Positions 47,782-59,493 of a stretch of 64,000 bases of DNA are shown piece by piece (the first letter of the stretch is position 1; each line of letters begins with the position of its first letter). Under the pieces are notes generated by a model, which was given only the letters and a program-made list of their open reading frames with translations, was not told the DNA's origin and did no database searches. The DNA comes from Fragilariopsis cylindrus CCMP1102 (taxonomy: Eukaryota; Bacillariophyta; Bacillariophyceae; Bacillariales; Bacillariaceae), in NCBI GenBank assembly GCA_900095095.1, contig FMBT01000362.1, forward strand, positions 1-64,000, read 5' to 3'. The position numbers and the translations under genes were made by a program.

Positions 47782-50700
47782 TTATCTAAGAATTGTTGTC
47801 ATTTCTACGTCAACGATTTTCTCTTCCTTTTTCGTACCTTTTGACATCTTTCGAGAAATTCGTTCCCAATTAGAGCTCATTAAGAAGAGTGTATTGAAAA
47901 AACCTGATATGCTATATCCAATGACAAGACTGGCCACTAATCCCTCCAAATTCAATTTAGACCGAAGGTAGATAGAAAAGCAAATGGTAGTGAAATAAAC
48001 ACGCTTCCGACGATGGTTACAGCAGTGGCTAAGTGGGAACGACCTTGCGCACATAATATCGACCAGCTAGTATTCCCAACTGATAAGATTATAACACCAA
48101 GGCATACCAGCGGCAGTAGTTCGGTTAACATTAATTGCAAAGTCTCATCTTTCGTCAACCATTTCGGGATCAATGAGCGCATCGAGAGAAGAATCACTGC
48201 CATGATCCAAGATAAAATCACCCCAATACACAAAGACTTTTCGGCAGAGTATTTTGCAAGCTTAGGCTGGCCTGATCCTAGAATCATCGCAACACGAACT
48301 TCGGAGCATCTGTTGCGGAACCTGCAATACCTTCAGCAAGTTCCCAAATTTCTCCCAATAGACCCCATACCGCCATTTCTGCTGGTCCTATTATGGCAGC
48401 AAAAATGAAAAGTACCTCCCACTCGCCATATTCAATAACATAGCCAATAGATAAAGGAAGTGCCTGACTTAAAAATGCTTTAAGATTATCCCAGCTCATA
48501 GACAATGGATTGCTTCCAACTAGTCCAGACCAAAAACCTTCAAGCCATCCCTTCCAGATCACAATAATAATGTTATTAAGGAGAAGCATACCATCATTAG
48601 ATACTCACCACACCAAGCATCCACAATTGAGCTCCATCGTGTATATTTACAAAAATAAGCACCCCAATGAACGACAAAGCCGATTGCAAGCTGTTTAGAA
48701 TAGCTGAATAATTTTCACGGTCAGTTACATCTAGTAACTGCAGGATGGCATAATGATAGACTGAGATGGCTTGATATAACATAGCGTAATTAGCATACAG
48801 TCGCGCCGATTCAGCTATTTCCTCGTCAAACCCTAGTCGTAGTACGATCTCATCGAAACGATTCCAGAACAATATCATCAACGGTATACAATAAATCTGG
48901 TGAATCCACACGCTCAGCTGCACATACTGACCAGCCAATTTCAAATTCTCAGCTCCAATCGCTTGACAGCATGTGACATGCAGAGCTTGCATTATTCCAT
49001 ACAAAAATATCGTTGCCAACTCGATTATGTATTTTACCACAAAGTATGCAGAAAGATCACTGGTACCAAGTAATCTACCAATGACACCTACCTCCAGAAG
49101 AGAGAATATTGACGAGACGACTGTAAGACTGGTATAGGGAGCAGCCAACTTCAAGATTTTTTTCATCTCATCGTCAAAGCTAAGCAATTTAAGTATCTTT
49201 CGAAAGAATCCAGAAGACAGAAATAACACGCCCATGGTCTCTTACGAAATAGACCCAATGTTATCTCGTGTTTAGAAAGGACCGGATCTATCGGGCATTG
49301 CGTTGACCTTTCCCGGTACCCGAATTATAATAATATATGGTCTGTGTTTGTTGATCGTAGCGTTTTTCCCAACCGTCCAGTAATGAGGTATCAGTGTCAT
49401 CATATTGCAGGAAAGTTTCCTCTAATACTTCGGACAAAGAGAAGTCATAAATATTCAAGTCTTCAAGAGTTACATCCGTCATTACACTCGAGGTAGTGGA
49501 ACTATCATCACTTTCATCGTCAATTTGGGCTGGTACACGACCTCCTTGCTTTAGACCATGACCTTTGATGATTTTGGTGGTGTACTACTTGTTGGAATGA
49601 CGTCCACAAACAAATAGGTTTCTTAGATTTTGAGATAGATTTCGATTCTTTAGTTCTTGAATCTCCATCAGCGTAAATCTTGCACAAAAGTTTTTTAATT
49701 GCGACTTGTCTCTTAGTCTTGCCACGACGCAGTTTTCTTTTTTCACGATGATGTTGTCGTCGTTCCGGTTGAGAAGAAGAAAGTATAGACCGATAGGCCC
49801 GTTTGACAAGACCAGGGTAGACCGAACGCTTCGACTTCTTTCGTATTTGTTCGGAATCTTTGATTGTAATCTCATAGCAATCTTCACATTTTGCGGCGCT
49901 GTCAACCGACATGGCACCATCACAGGTACATGTCGAGGGAATATGAGCACAAAGATAATACGGAAAATCTTTATAGAAACTTCTCTGGCGTGATGACATT
50001 TCTTCTTTCTCCTCGAGCATGTGTTCATATTCGACCACGGACGATATACGATCTAATGGTTGTGGCTGCAAAAGGGACGGATCTGTAGTAGATAGTGTTT
50101 GTTGTTCTTGTGCAAGTAGTGATTCCTGTTTTTCACGATTCCTCCATCGTTTCGATGCAGAATGGAGGAGATTCTCTGGAGCAAGGCGTCTAAGAGGGGA
50201 CTTTATCGATGTCTCTGAGTGTTTTAAGTTATTCTTTTCGGTCACGGTGCCACCATTCTGCTGGGAACCCAATAAGTGGCTGCTTTTCGGGTTTAAAGTT
50301 TTTGAACGCTGAAGGGGACTCAGCGTACTTTCGAAGTTGCGAACTTTGATATCTCCAGTTGAAGACTGAACCAAAGCATATAAAACTTTTCCTGCGCTTT
50401 CTGTTTTGATGTCTTTCGGCTTCTGCCCAAGACGAATCACGCTACTTTCTGAATGGTTCTTCGGGGTAACGACTTTCTTTGATGTGGAATCTTTCCTAGT
50501 CTTCGCAACAGTTCTGCTGCTATCACGTGCTGTCTCTTCTTTTTCTGTTGGCTGGTCGTTCACAGGGCTGGGCTTCCATGTAAGCTGTACAGCACTAGAG
50601 GACTTGCCCTTCCCGTATTTCACAAACGTAGAAGATTTCTCTAGGGGTAAGAGTTTCCTATCAACATCCGTTTCTTGCTGGTCAACTGTTAGCAAGTAAC

Positions 50701-51187
50701 GTGTCAACGGATCAGATTTATCATCTAAATTTGGCCGACAAAGCGCCAATACTTTCTCGTTGCTTTTAAGGTCAATACTCGTTGAAGATCGCAGTAACTT
50801 CTCTCCTGCTAAATCGAGTGGTTGTACGGCCAAATCAGAATCTAATACCATTTCGATTGTCGTACAAGATTTCACTAGGGGTGACTCGTCATATTGTTCT
50901 GCATTATCTGTTCCTTTGGTTGTATTCATGATAAAACCTGCATCTAAGACCTTCTTCTTCGTTGATCTTCGTCTTTGGAGCTGAATGAGTGCCACGCCGA
51001 ACGGTAATAGGAAGACCAACAAGAGACAAAAGATTACGCATGCTACGAAAGCCCAGGGGGATGGATCGATGGTATGCGGAACATAATCCGAAAATCCTGT
51101 CTCATCGTCGAAATTTCTTTCTTCACCACTGCCACTGCCATTGTCTAAGGGACTATCATCGTATAAATAATAGTTATCAGATTTCAT
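47782..51187 (-). CDS. MATE-family efflux transporter with long N-terminal extension and WW-like segment
   Basis: The ATG at 51187 opens an acidic head, one membrane helix (PWAFVACVIFCLLLVFLLPFG) and then about 480 Ser/Lys-rich residues, including a Cys cluster (YLCAHIPSTCTCDGAM, CEDCYEI). Around 49400-49300 is a WW-like segment (LLDGWEKRYD, IYYYNSGTGK) whose second Trp is not seen. The MATE domain follows: KILKLAAPYTSLTVV, GVIGRLLGTSDLSAYF, ALHVTCCQAIGAENL, SIGYVIEYGEWEVLF, VRVAMILGSGQPKLAKYS and NLEGLVASLVIGYSISG. MATE carriers expel organic cations or other metabolites in exchange for H+ or Na+. Frame changes near 49580, 49570, 49290, 49240, 48305 and 47958 read as one-base losses. At 48605 a GTGAGT could instead start a short intron. 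The link between the 51187-49520 part and the MATE part relies on reading through two such changes, so two adjacent genes remain possible. Confidence 0.75.
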
Positions 51188-52149
51188 TTTTCTTCTCTAA
51201 TAGAATCTTTCAGTCAGATCTCGCGCCATCAAAGATATGAGTTAATAATGAGACTGGCATTTTTTAGTGGTAACAAAGAGTACTAACGGATATTGTAATG
51301 ATGATGTTGCAATGTTCTGCAGAACATTTTACTACGAATTCCTTCCCCTATCGTATCAAAAATTTGATTGTACCCTTTACTATTCGACAAATTTTGCAAG
51401 TGTGTATCTGTATCCGTTGTGTGCTGTCTGTATCAACTTTGAAGTACGAGTACACGTGCTATAGTGACATTATCGGCGAACCATGGATTTTATGCGCGTT
51501 GATTGGCTATTTGAGAAAGAACAAATCCAGTCACATGAACGAAAAAATTATACGATCACAAGTAGTACAAGAAGCATTTCACATTTTACCCAACAGCAAG
51601 AGAGTCCAAGAAGGTGAAGTGAGGCGCAATCAAACAGCAACAGTTCCAAAGGATACTTCAAGGGTACTGTAAAAGCAAATTCTGTTTCAGCTGCAGATGC
51701 CATGACATTTTAAACTGTCTTTGTCAGTACATTACAAGGTAAGGCAAGGATGGGTCTACACTGAATAATATTTGATCTTTGTTGCAATTGCCTGGAAGGA
51801 AGAGATACCTTCCTACTCTCTACTACATTGCAAGATATATCACTTGTCCACCTCTGTTCTTCTACCAGGTTTTTCTGATTCTCCATAGATAATTTGTCAA
51901 TCATCATTGTCAATTTTAGATCCAAAAACATATTCCAAGATCGGGGGAGATGGGAAATATTTTATTCTCGCTCCATTTTTTGCCAATGGATGATGTATGT
52001 GGATGACAGACACTGTGATTGATGTCAATTTCGAAATACATCTTTGTTCTTCGAAATACATCTTTGTTTTATTATTTGTTCATAAAATTCGAAAGATATC
52101 AACAATCAACAACAACAACAGCAGCAATAGCAACAACAAAACAACAACA
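51188..52149. promoter_or_regulatory. Head-to-head interval (MATE / carbonyl reductase)
   Basis: About 960 bp. A 124-codon open frame at 51298-51672 has no recognisable motif and is not called. A short direct repeat (TTCGAAATACATCTTTGTT, two copies, about 52029-52066) and a CAA/CAG-rich leader precede the reductase ATG. Confidence 0.4.
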
Positions 52150-53136
52150 ATGGTGCCTTTGACTCGGGTTGCCGTAATAACCGGAGCGAACAAGGGCATA
52201 GGTTACTTCATTGCACTGCAGCTAGCTGTTTCAGGACTCTTCACCGATGTTATAATTGGTTGTCGAGATTCTAGTCGAGGAGCGATTGCTTCGGAGGAAA
52301 TTCAACAAAAAATTAGTATAGGTAGTAGCAGCTCGACAAAGATGCATTCCTTACCATTGATAATTGGGAACGTTCAAAGTCATACGGACTTTTGCGAACG
52401 GCTCGAACAAGAATTTGGATCTGCCTCTGTTTTGGTAAACAATGCTGGTTTTGCGTACAAAGGTTCTGATCCAACTCCTTTTAATGAACAAACCAAAAAG
52501 ACCTTCGAAACCAATTATTATGGCCTAGTAGATTTCACAGAGAAGATGATACCACTATTGAAAAAAGGAAAAGATCCTCGTATTGTGAATGTTGCTTCGA
52601 TGGCGGGCAAACTTAAACAATTATCCAGCGAATTGCAAACAAAATATACTGACGAACAATTGACGATTGAACAACTGAATAGTTTAATGAAATCATTTGA
52701 AAAAGATGTACACGATGGTGTTCATCGTCAGAATGGATGGTCAAGTTCTAACTATGGTAGGTTATATTTTGCAAACCCTAAACATCCTGTGTCTAGTTCG
52801 AAATCTAGTCCATTACAATACTTACACTATTGAATACTTAATAATTGTTACTTCTTCTTTTTACTATTATATAAATATTGATCTATGTTGATGGATATTA
52901 TCCCAATCAAAGGTATGTCGAAGCTTGGAGTTATCGCAGCCACGAAGGTATTTGCTCGTGAAGAACCTAGCATTAGTGTCAATAGTTGTTGTCCAGGATA
53001 TTGTGATACTGACATGACAAGTAATATGGGCCGACGATCTCCGGATGATGGTGCAAAAAATGCAGTAATTCCAGCTACAATGAAAAATCCTCCAACGGGA
53101 GAACACTTCGCTGACTTCGATGTGTCAACGTGGTAG
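52150..53136 (+). CDS. Short-chain dehydrogenase, carbonyl reductase (CBR1)-like
   Basis: Exon 1 is 52150-52756 and exon 2 is 52913-53136, with a 156-bp GT-AG intron that splits a Gly codon (SSNY-G-MSKLG). The ATG at 52150 is preferred because the Rossmann fold starts right after it: VAVITGANKGIGYFIA (Gly-rich NADPH loop). Other family marks are LVNNAGFAYKG, ETNYYGLVDFTEKMIPLL, IVNVASMAGKL (catalytic Ser region), and YGMSKLGVIAAT (catalytic Tyr and Lys). The insertion between the Ser and Tyr motifs, with helix TIEQLNSLMKSFEKDV, is typical of CBR1-like enzymes, which reduce quinones and carbonyls with NADPH. The C-terminal CCPGYCDTDM is also as in CBR1. No targeting signal if this start is right; an upstream in-frame TTG-free start at 51997 would add a hydrophobic leader. 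Confidence 0.9.
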
Positions 53137-53366
53137 TAATAGCACAAAAATAAAGATAGAAATTGAAAGAAGACACAAGCAACCACTCCTTTTAAAAAGT
53201 AGCGATTCATACATTATTGTATCTTAGAAATAATGTGCAGACGAAGTACTGCTACTATTCAATACACGCAGCGTCGCCGATACAATTGCTGATTTGAATT
53301 ATATTATATTACATTATTTTATATTATATTATATTGAATTTTATTAAACTAATTTAAATAAGCTGA
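53137..53366. other. Convergent spacer with TATAT-rich tract
   Basis: 230 bp. A TTATAT-type low-complexity tract lies at about 53297-53341. Confidence 0.6.
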
Positions 53367-54395
53367 TCAATCAGAATTGTACTGGTATTTTGTCGAATTG
53401 CTTACCATATTGATCTTTCCACCGTTTCGGGCCATACCATTAAATGATCGTTTCCTTTTTGTTTTTTCATGTTGAAACTTTTTTCCCCGTACCATTAATA
53501 ACTTTTCACTCGACTTGGCACCAAATCCATCATTACCAAAAACATTTCCATATGAATTGTCAGCCATTGCACCACCATCTTTTTCGGCCTTTTCACCCCA
53601 AAAACCATCATCGACACGTTGAAATGGTTTTCCAGTTGACAATGCCTGTGCACCATCCGATCCTGCTTCAGTTTTTACGTCTGATTTTTTAATCTTTTTT
53701 GGCGTCCAAGCCGCTGCAGCCTTTGATGCTTCTATCGCCTTTACAGCCGCCGCCTTTCGCTTAGCCTTTCGCATAGCCTCCATGTCTACTTCGTCTTCAC
53801 TTGAAGAACTACTGCTAGAGGAAGAATCGGAATCGGAAGAATCACTGTCATCGTCACTGGACACAGTAGAAACACTGGATACATCGACATCACTAACATC
53901 ACTATCGCTATCACTATTGTCATCGTCCTCTACTGGTGAGACAATAGCGTCAGGTGCAGCTTTCTTGGGGGTGTTCATCCTAGTCTTCTTTTTTGGTGGC
54001 TCGTCATCGTCATCGTCGGTGTCGTCGTCTTCATCATCTGATGACTCACTGTCAGCATCACTACCACTATCTGCGTTTGTTTTCGTAACTTTTTTTGTCG
54101 GTTTCGATTTTTTAACCTCGGTATCAGAGTCGTCGTCGGATTCACTAGAACTCGATGAGGAAGAAGAAGATTTGCTACTGGTACTTTTGTCGTCATCGTC
54201 GTCCTTCGCACCAGCCTTTTGCAAAACCAACACTTGTTCCGACGATGATGTTGGCGAAGGTAAGCTTTTTAAGGAAAATCTTTTAAGTATCTCTTTTTCT
54301 AAAGCTTTAGAGGTTTTCGAAAATTCTAATTCTTTCAATTTTTCGAGAATGGCCATGGCCATTTCCTTTGAAGTTTCATCATTGTTGGGTGCCAT
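53367..54395 (-). CDS. Nopp140/SRP40-like nucleolar phosphoprotein
   Basis: Single exon, 342 residues, using the ATG at 54395 (MAPNNDETSK) in preference to an upstream in-frame start. The N-terminal helix (ILEKLKELEFSKTSKAL) is LisH-like. The middle has alternating acidic Ser/Asp blocks and basic Lys/Pro-rich blocks, as in Nopp140. The C-terminus is the conserved SRP40_C domain: PFQRVDDGFWG, ADNSYGNVFGNDGFGAKSSE, LLMVRGKKFQHEKTKRKR and GGKINMVSNSTKYQYN. Family members are chaperones of small nucleolar RNPs and RNA polymerase I assembly in the nucleolus, and the Ser runs are targets of casein kinase 2. The antisense frame over the acidic blocks is long but only mirrors the repeats. Confidence 0.9.
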   Translation of the reverse strand: MAPNNDETSKEMAMAILEKLKELEFSKTSKALEKEILKRFSLKSLPSPTSSSEQVLVLQKAGAKDDDDDKSTSSKSSSSSSSSSESDDDSDTEVKKSKPTKKVTKTNADSGSDADSESSDDEDDDTDDDDDEPPKKKTRMNTPKKAAPDAIVSPVEDDDNSDSDSDVSDVDVSSVSTVSSDDDSDSSDSDSSSSSSSSSEDEVDMEAMRKAKRKAAAVKAIEASKAAAAWTPKKIKKSDVKTEAGSDGAQALSTGKPFQRVDDGFWGEKAEKDGGAMADNSYGNVFGNDGFGAKSSEKLLMVRGKKFQHEKTKRKRSFNGMARNGGKINMVSNSTKYQYNSD

Positions 54396-54764
54396 TTTGA
54401 TATGCACGGTATGTAACCTTTTCTTCAAGCAAAGATGGGAATGATTACAGGATGCTTTTTTTAGAAAAATATGAATTGTGATGATACATAATGTATGTTG
54501 CTCAAGAAAGCACGGTCGCGCTAAAAAAGCGTAGATACTGGACTGGTAGCACGATTTTTAGAAAAACATGAAAAATCAGAAACATCAGTGGTTAAGGCAT
54601 TGGACCCTAACCTTAAGTTAGATTACTAAATACGGTTGACGGACGTTTTTTTTAAATTCTCAAAATAGATCTATCGAAAATCGAAGCCATCGATCGACAT
54701 ACGAGGCTAGTACGTACCTCATCAGCCACCTGAACACAAAATCATTAAATGCATTAGACCAACG
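54396..54764. promoter_or_regulatory. Head-to-head interval (SRP40-like / oligopeptidase B)
   Basis: 369 bp between divergent starts. A tRNA A-box-like match lies near 54577-54593, but no tRNA can be folded from it. Confidence 0.4.
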
Positions 54765-57288
54765 ATGAGACTTGTTTGTTGCTTTACCATAGTTGAAACC
54801 ATCATTTTACTTTCCAGCTTATCATCGTTAATCCAAGCTAGTAGCCGTCGCTGTACAACCGCTTCAGCTTTTCTACACCGTAACTACGACTACAATTACA
54901 CTCCTGTAGCATTCTCCTCAAAACAACACCATCGCGCTAGTAGAAATACTTGCTCCTCGTCTATTATTGGCAGTACAAAACAGTAAATTATTCAGTAGTA
55001 AAGTAGTTGCCATGGTAGATACACCCCCCGCTCCTCGTCGCGATGAAGATAAAGTCTTCTACGCTGGTGTTGCACCACCAGGATGGGATCCCGAGATGCC
55101 AAGACAATCCAATGAATCAGAAGAAAAAATGATGGATCCACCACTTGCTGTACCAGATCCTTATGGTTGGTTAAGAGACGACAAAAGAGAAAGTAAGGAG
55201 GTCCTTGAACACCTTCAAGCTGAGAATGATTATTCTACAGATGTAACGAAACATTTAAAAGGATTACAGGATGAACTATACGAAGAATTTTTATCTAGTA
55301 TTCAAGAAACAGATTATACGACACCGCGTCCTCGTGGTGAGTATTGGTATTATACACGTACATTTCAGGGATCATCGTATAGTCAATACTGTCGTGCACC
55401 AAAGACATCTGAACAGTACGAAACGATTACTTGGGATGGTACCAAGGAATCACATATTTTACCAGGTGAAGTAGCTTACTTGGATGTTAATGAATTAGGA
55501 AAAGATAAATCCTACTGTTCGCTTGGTTCTATTAAACCTAGTCCATCTCAAAATCTTCTTGCATATAGTGTGGATTATAGTGGAGATGAAAAGTATGAAA
55601 TGTATGTTCGTAATTTAGAAACTGGAGTAGATGTACCACTCAAGGTTATTGGCGAAGGAGATAATAAAGATGGCGAAGTCCTTGAAACCAGTGGTGGACT
55701 TTTATGGGGGAAGGATGATTCAATCTTGTATTATATGACGATGGATGAACAGCATCGACCGTACCGATTGTACCAACGAAATGATTGGAGCAGTGCCACC
55801 GCAACTGATACGCTTTTGAAGGAAGAACTCGATGATATGTTTTGGGCTGGTGCTGGCAAAACTCTGGATGGTAAATATATATTATTCGAAACTGCTTCTT
55901 CGGAAACTTCAGAAATTTGGTTCCTTTCCACAGATGAAGAGAAATCGACAACAGAGATGAAATGTATCGCCCCTCGACGCAACAAGGTACTTTACGAAGT
56001 AGAACACGGTCATGACAATTGGTGGATCTGGACAAATGTGAACGAATCCCCTAATATGAAATTGATGAAGGCTCCCGCAACTGAAAATTGCGCTGATGAA
56101 TGGAAATTGGTTGAGGATGCCAATGGAAAAATTATTTTTGATGGAAGTCTATCTAAGTCGCTTGATTCAGTAACTGTTTTAGAATCACATGCGATAATTG
56201 AGGGACGCGAATCGGGTATCCCTCGTGTTTGGGTTTACTCGTATCAAACAAAATCCATGAAGCGACTAGAATTTGAAGAGGCGGCTCATGATGTCGGTCT
56301 TGGAGCGCATTACGAGTTTGATACCAAAAGTATTGCAATCTACTACGATTCACTTTTAACGCCACCGCAAACAATGGAAATTTCCTTGGATGGCGATGAT
56401 GATCGAAGAATTTTGAAATCAAAAGATGTACCTGGTTATGATAAAGAATCGTATGGATGTGATCGATTAGAAGTCCTTTCTAGAGACGGAACAACAAAAA
56501 TCCCTATCAGCATTGTTTACACTAATGATGCCATGGATAAGGTGAAGAACGGCGAACGAGTTCCTGTTCATCTTTACGGATACGGCTCGTACGGGTGTTG
56601 CTGTGAGGCCGACTTTGATTCGACTCGTCTTCCTTTGCTAAAACGAGGAATGATCTATGTAATCGCTCATGTTAGAGGTGGTGGCGAAATGGGGAGACAA
56701 TGGTACGAAGAGCCAAATGGGGCTAAATTCTGTTGTAAGAAGAACACCTTCAACGACTTCGTGGATGTTGCTAAGTTTTTGACATCGGAATGGACCACAC
56801 CGGATCTACTATCATGTGAAGGGCGTAGTGCCGGGGGAATGTTAGTTGGGTCTTCAATCAATCAAGCTCCGGAACTATTTAAAGTAGCTATTTTAGGCGT
56901 TCCTTTCGTTGATGTAGTTGGGACCATGACTGATTCGTCTATTCCACTAACTGCTGGCGAATGGGCTGAATGGGGATGTCCTAACGAGGAAAAGTACTTT
57001 CAGTACATGATGGAGTACAGTCCAATGAGTACCGTCAAGACTGGGGCCAATTATCCAAGTTGTTGGTTGACCGGAGGACTTAACGATCCTCGTGTTGCCT
57101 ATTGGGAGCCGGCTAAGTTTGCAGCATCTTTAAGACATGCAAATAATGCCGACAACGAAAATCCTATTTGTGTCAAGATTGATATGAGTGCTGGCCATTT
57201 CAGTGCTAGTGATCGTTATAAATATCTTCGCGAGCTTTCAATCGATTACTCCTTTCTATTAGATCAGTTGGGTTTGGTGAAAAAATAG
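54765..57288 (+). CDS. Oligopeptidase B (prolyl oligopeptidase family S9A), plastid-type presequence
   Basis: The ATG at 54765 opens a signal peptide (VCCFTIVETIILLSSLSSLI) followed by TASAFLHR, an ASAF motif that directs diatom proteins into the plastid. A one-base frame change near 54965 separates this presequence from the mature part (VDTPPAPRRDEDKVFYAG). A seven-blade propeller (DPYGWLRDD, YWYYTRTFQGSSYSQYC, YSVDYSGDEKYEMYV) precedes the hydrolase domain: VPVHLYGYGSYGCCCEADFD, IAHVRGGGEMGRQWYE, the catalytic Ser in EGRSAGGMLVG, NDPRVAYWEPAKF (catalytic Asp region) and DMSAGHFSASDRYK (catalytic His). Acidic residues in the propeller fit cleavage after Arg or Lys. The enzyme would trim short basic peptides. 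Confidence 0.92.
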
Positions 57289-57599
57289 TGAAATATTTTT
57301 TGTCTTTATCCAGAAAGCTATCGATACACTTACACGAATATACTTTTAGTGACATATTTGACCTTTATTAAGCACGTCTTTTTAGTAAATATAGTCCTGA
57401 TAAAATTAGATAGTAAAATTTCACTACATATATCTTTTAAAAGAATTATACCGATAGAAGACAGGGATTGCGTTTTTATAGATTGTTTCTGTCTTGAATC
57501 AACCAAATTACACCCGCATGCATCACATTACATTGAATTCAAGGCTGCTGTATGTGTTACCAATTATTTCTAAATGTGTGTATTTTGAATTCATCTTCC
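57289..57599. other. Convergent 3' spacer
   Basis: 311 bp, AT-rich. No gene supported. Confidence 0.5.
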
Positions 57600-59021
57600 T
57601 TACCAGCAGTCCGTAATAAATTTGTTTGGATAAAATTTGATATTATTATTTGATGTATTTATATCACGACATAACCAACCTAATCGTTCTGCTTCTTCTA
57701 ATTGTTCATTTGCTAATAATGGTGATAGTTTTAATATATGTGATGCTTCCAATGAAGTAATTGGACATATAGAGATAATTTTATTTCTAATTTCTGTTGA
57801 TGAGTGTGCAGATAATGCTAAATCATTTAATTGTAGTACAGTTATACCAGATGGGAATGTTCTTTGATTTAATCCAACATTCAAACTATCAAGTGCATTA
57901 CATGCCTCACGTAAATCTTCTGGTGAAATTAAATTTGTACCACGTGCACGATTAAATAAACAATATACATCAGTTAATGACATCATACCACTCCCACCAC
58001 TATGTGTTACTTGTTTACGTAGTCGTGGTACTAAAAAATCAGCAACCTGTCGTGCTGTTAATTCATGATAATCACGTTGTGTTTGATCTGTTGTTGTATT
58101 GTTACTCCTCGATTTCCAAAGAGTAGCTTTTCCTCCTCCTCCTCCTCCTCCAGACATTTGTGATGGTGTTAAAGCTGATGTCATTCCCATATCTGATAAT
58201 AATCCTTTTAGTTTTGTCGCAGCTGCTTCATCATCGTTTCCGTCTCCACCACCATCACCTTTTCCTTCATATTTTTGTATTAATACAGTATATTTTTGTA
58301 TTACCTTTAAAAGTTCGACAGCCTCTTGTAATAGTTGTTCAGAATCGCCACTTAATGCAACATCAGCTAATTGAGCGTTGTTGCGATGTCTCATTTGACT
58401 TTTGGCCATTAAACGATCTAATCCAACTTTGTAATTATTATTCTCACTATTATTAAATGATTCATTTTGTTGTAATTTCTTTTCCTGTAATCGTGCTGTT
58501 ACCGTCCATTGCTTTCTTTCTAATGCCTTCTTTAATTCTATTATAGCAGCATCACGATCATCTCGTGGACCTGATTGTGATCCTGCTCGGAATACTAATG
58601 TTAATTCATCGTATGTTTGTGTATTAAAAACGATTTTATATGTTGAATTCGGACTTAATAGACTGGGTCCACCTTTTGATACCAATGTAGATAATTTTAC
58701 ATTTGATAAATGCACAAATCGTGCATCAATTATATTTGTATTTGTATTTGTATTTTCATTTTTATATAATAATATAAATCGATGTGTTGTTATTGTTATT
58801 ATTAAATTTTGATACGATGTACGATTCTTCCATATTAACGACGAAGATAATTTTTTTGGTCGTGGTGCCATTGGAGTTGGTCCCTCATGACGGAATTCTA
58901 TGTTAGAACGACGCAATAACAATACTTCATTATCTTGATTGTCCAATTCAATTAATCCTGATGGTGTTAATTTTGCTTTTGGTAAACAATAAAATGGTGA
59001 CCAATCTTCATCACTCATCAT
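57600..59021 (-). CDS. VPS36: ESCRT-II subunit VPS36
   Basis: The ATG at 59021 (MMSDEDWSPFYC) is chosen; an upstream in-frame codon is GTG. About 473 residues in one exon with no frame break. The N-terminal GLUE/PH-like domain (residues about 1-165) includes ELDNQDNEVLLLRRSNIEF, HRFILLYKNE and ARFVHLSNVKL and ends at AAIIELKKALERKQW; in other organisms it binds PI3P and ubiquitin. The helical linker (GLDRLMAKSQMRHR, LLQEAVELLKVI) leads to the EAP30 winged-helix pair: GMMSLTDVYCLFNRARGTNLISPEDL, LNVGLNQRTFPSGITVL and SLEASHILKLSPLLANEQLEEAERLGWLCRD. VPS36 joins VPS22 and VPS25 in ESCRT-II, which sorts ubiquitinated membrane proteins at endosomes. A poly-Gly run (about residue 290) and Asn runs are low-complexity inserts. 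Confidence 0.94.
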   Translation of the reverse strand: MMSDEDWSPFYCLPKAKLTPSGLIELDNQDNEVLLLRRSNIEFRHEGPTPMAPRPKKLSSSLIWKNRTSYQNLIITITTHRFILLYKNENTNTNTNIIDARFVHLSNVKLSTLVSKGGPSLLSPNSTYKIVFNTQTYDELTLVFRAGSQSGPRDDRDAAIIELKKALERKQWTVTARLQEKKLQQNESFNNSENNNYKVGLDRLMAKSQMRHRNNAQLADVALSGDSEQLLQEAVELLKVIQKYTVLIQKYEGKGDGGGDGNDDEAAATKLKGLLSDMGMTSALTPSQMSGGGGGGGKATLWKSRSNNTTTDQTQRDYHELTARQVADFLVPRLRKQVTHSGGSGMMSLTDVYCLFNRARGTNLISPEDLREACNALDSLNVGLNQRTFPSGITVLQLNDLALSAHSSTEIRNKIISICPITSLEASHILKLSPLLANEQLEEAERLGWLCRDINTSNNNIKFYPNKFITDCW

Positions 59022-59493
59022 AGTAATTCTTCGTCTGTTTGCTTGTTTCTGTTTCACTGTTTCTGTTTGTCACTACTGTCGCTGTTCTTAATTTTAAACT
59101 ATAATTCATAATTCATCAATAACGAGAGACGCTGACGGTGTCATTGTCATTGTCGTATTGCTTGTTTGTTGTCATTATCAGAAATTTCTTTTACTCGTAT
59201 TTAAATTTCTCTATTTCATTTTATACTAACTTAGTTTTTAATGTCATTTCTTTTACACGCGCAATCGCCGCCTAGTCTCTATGCTATTTCTACGGTCACT
59301 TCGTCACGTCCACGGTAACAATAGTAAGACGAGAAGATCCATTAATTTTTGGGCGCCTTTATTCTTCACATCCGAAAGTGTTGACTGGCTGTATACAAAG
59401 CATTGTAAAACACCACAAATCTATCTTGCCTTTAACGACCACGTTCTTGTATTCGAATCGAATCAAAGAAGATTAATCAAAAGTAACAAAAGC
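59022..59493. promoter_or_regulatory. Head-to-head interval (VPS36 / RCC2-like)
   Basis: 472 bp between divergent start codons, if the RCC2-like start is at 59494. The frame upstream of 59494 stays open to 59281 but reads like non-coding sequence. Confidence 0.4.

Noticed and set aside
51298-51672. 124-codon plus-strand frame
   Set aside because: No motif, ordinary AT-rich composition, and it lies in a head-to-head promoter interval.
53782-54444. Ser/Leu-rich 220-codon plus-strand frame
   Set aside because: Antisense of the acidic Ser blocks of the SRP40-like gene.
54570-54640. tRNA-like stretch with GTGGTTAAGGCATTGGAC
   Set aside because: Only the A-box region matches a Ser/Leu tRNA. The anticodon stem does not pair, and no T-arm (GGTTCRAATCC) or acceptor stem follows.
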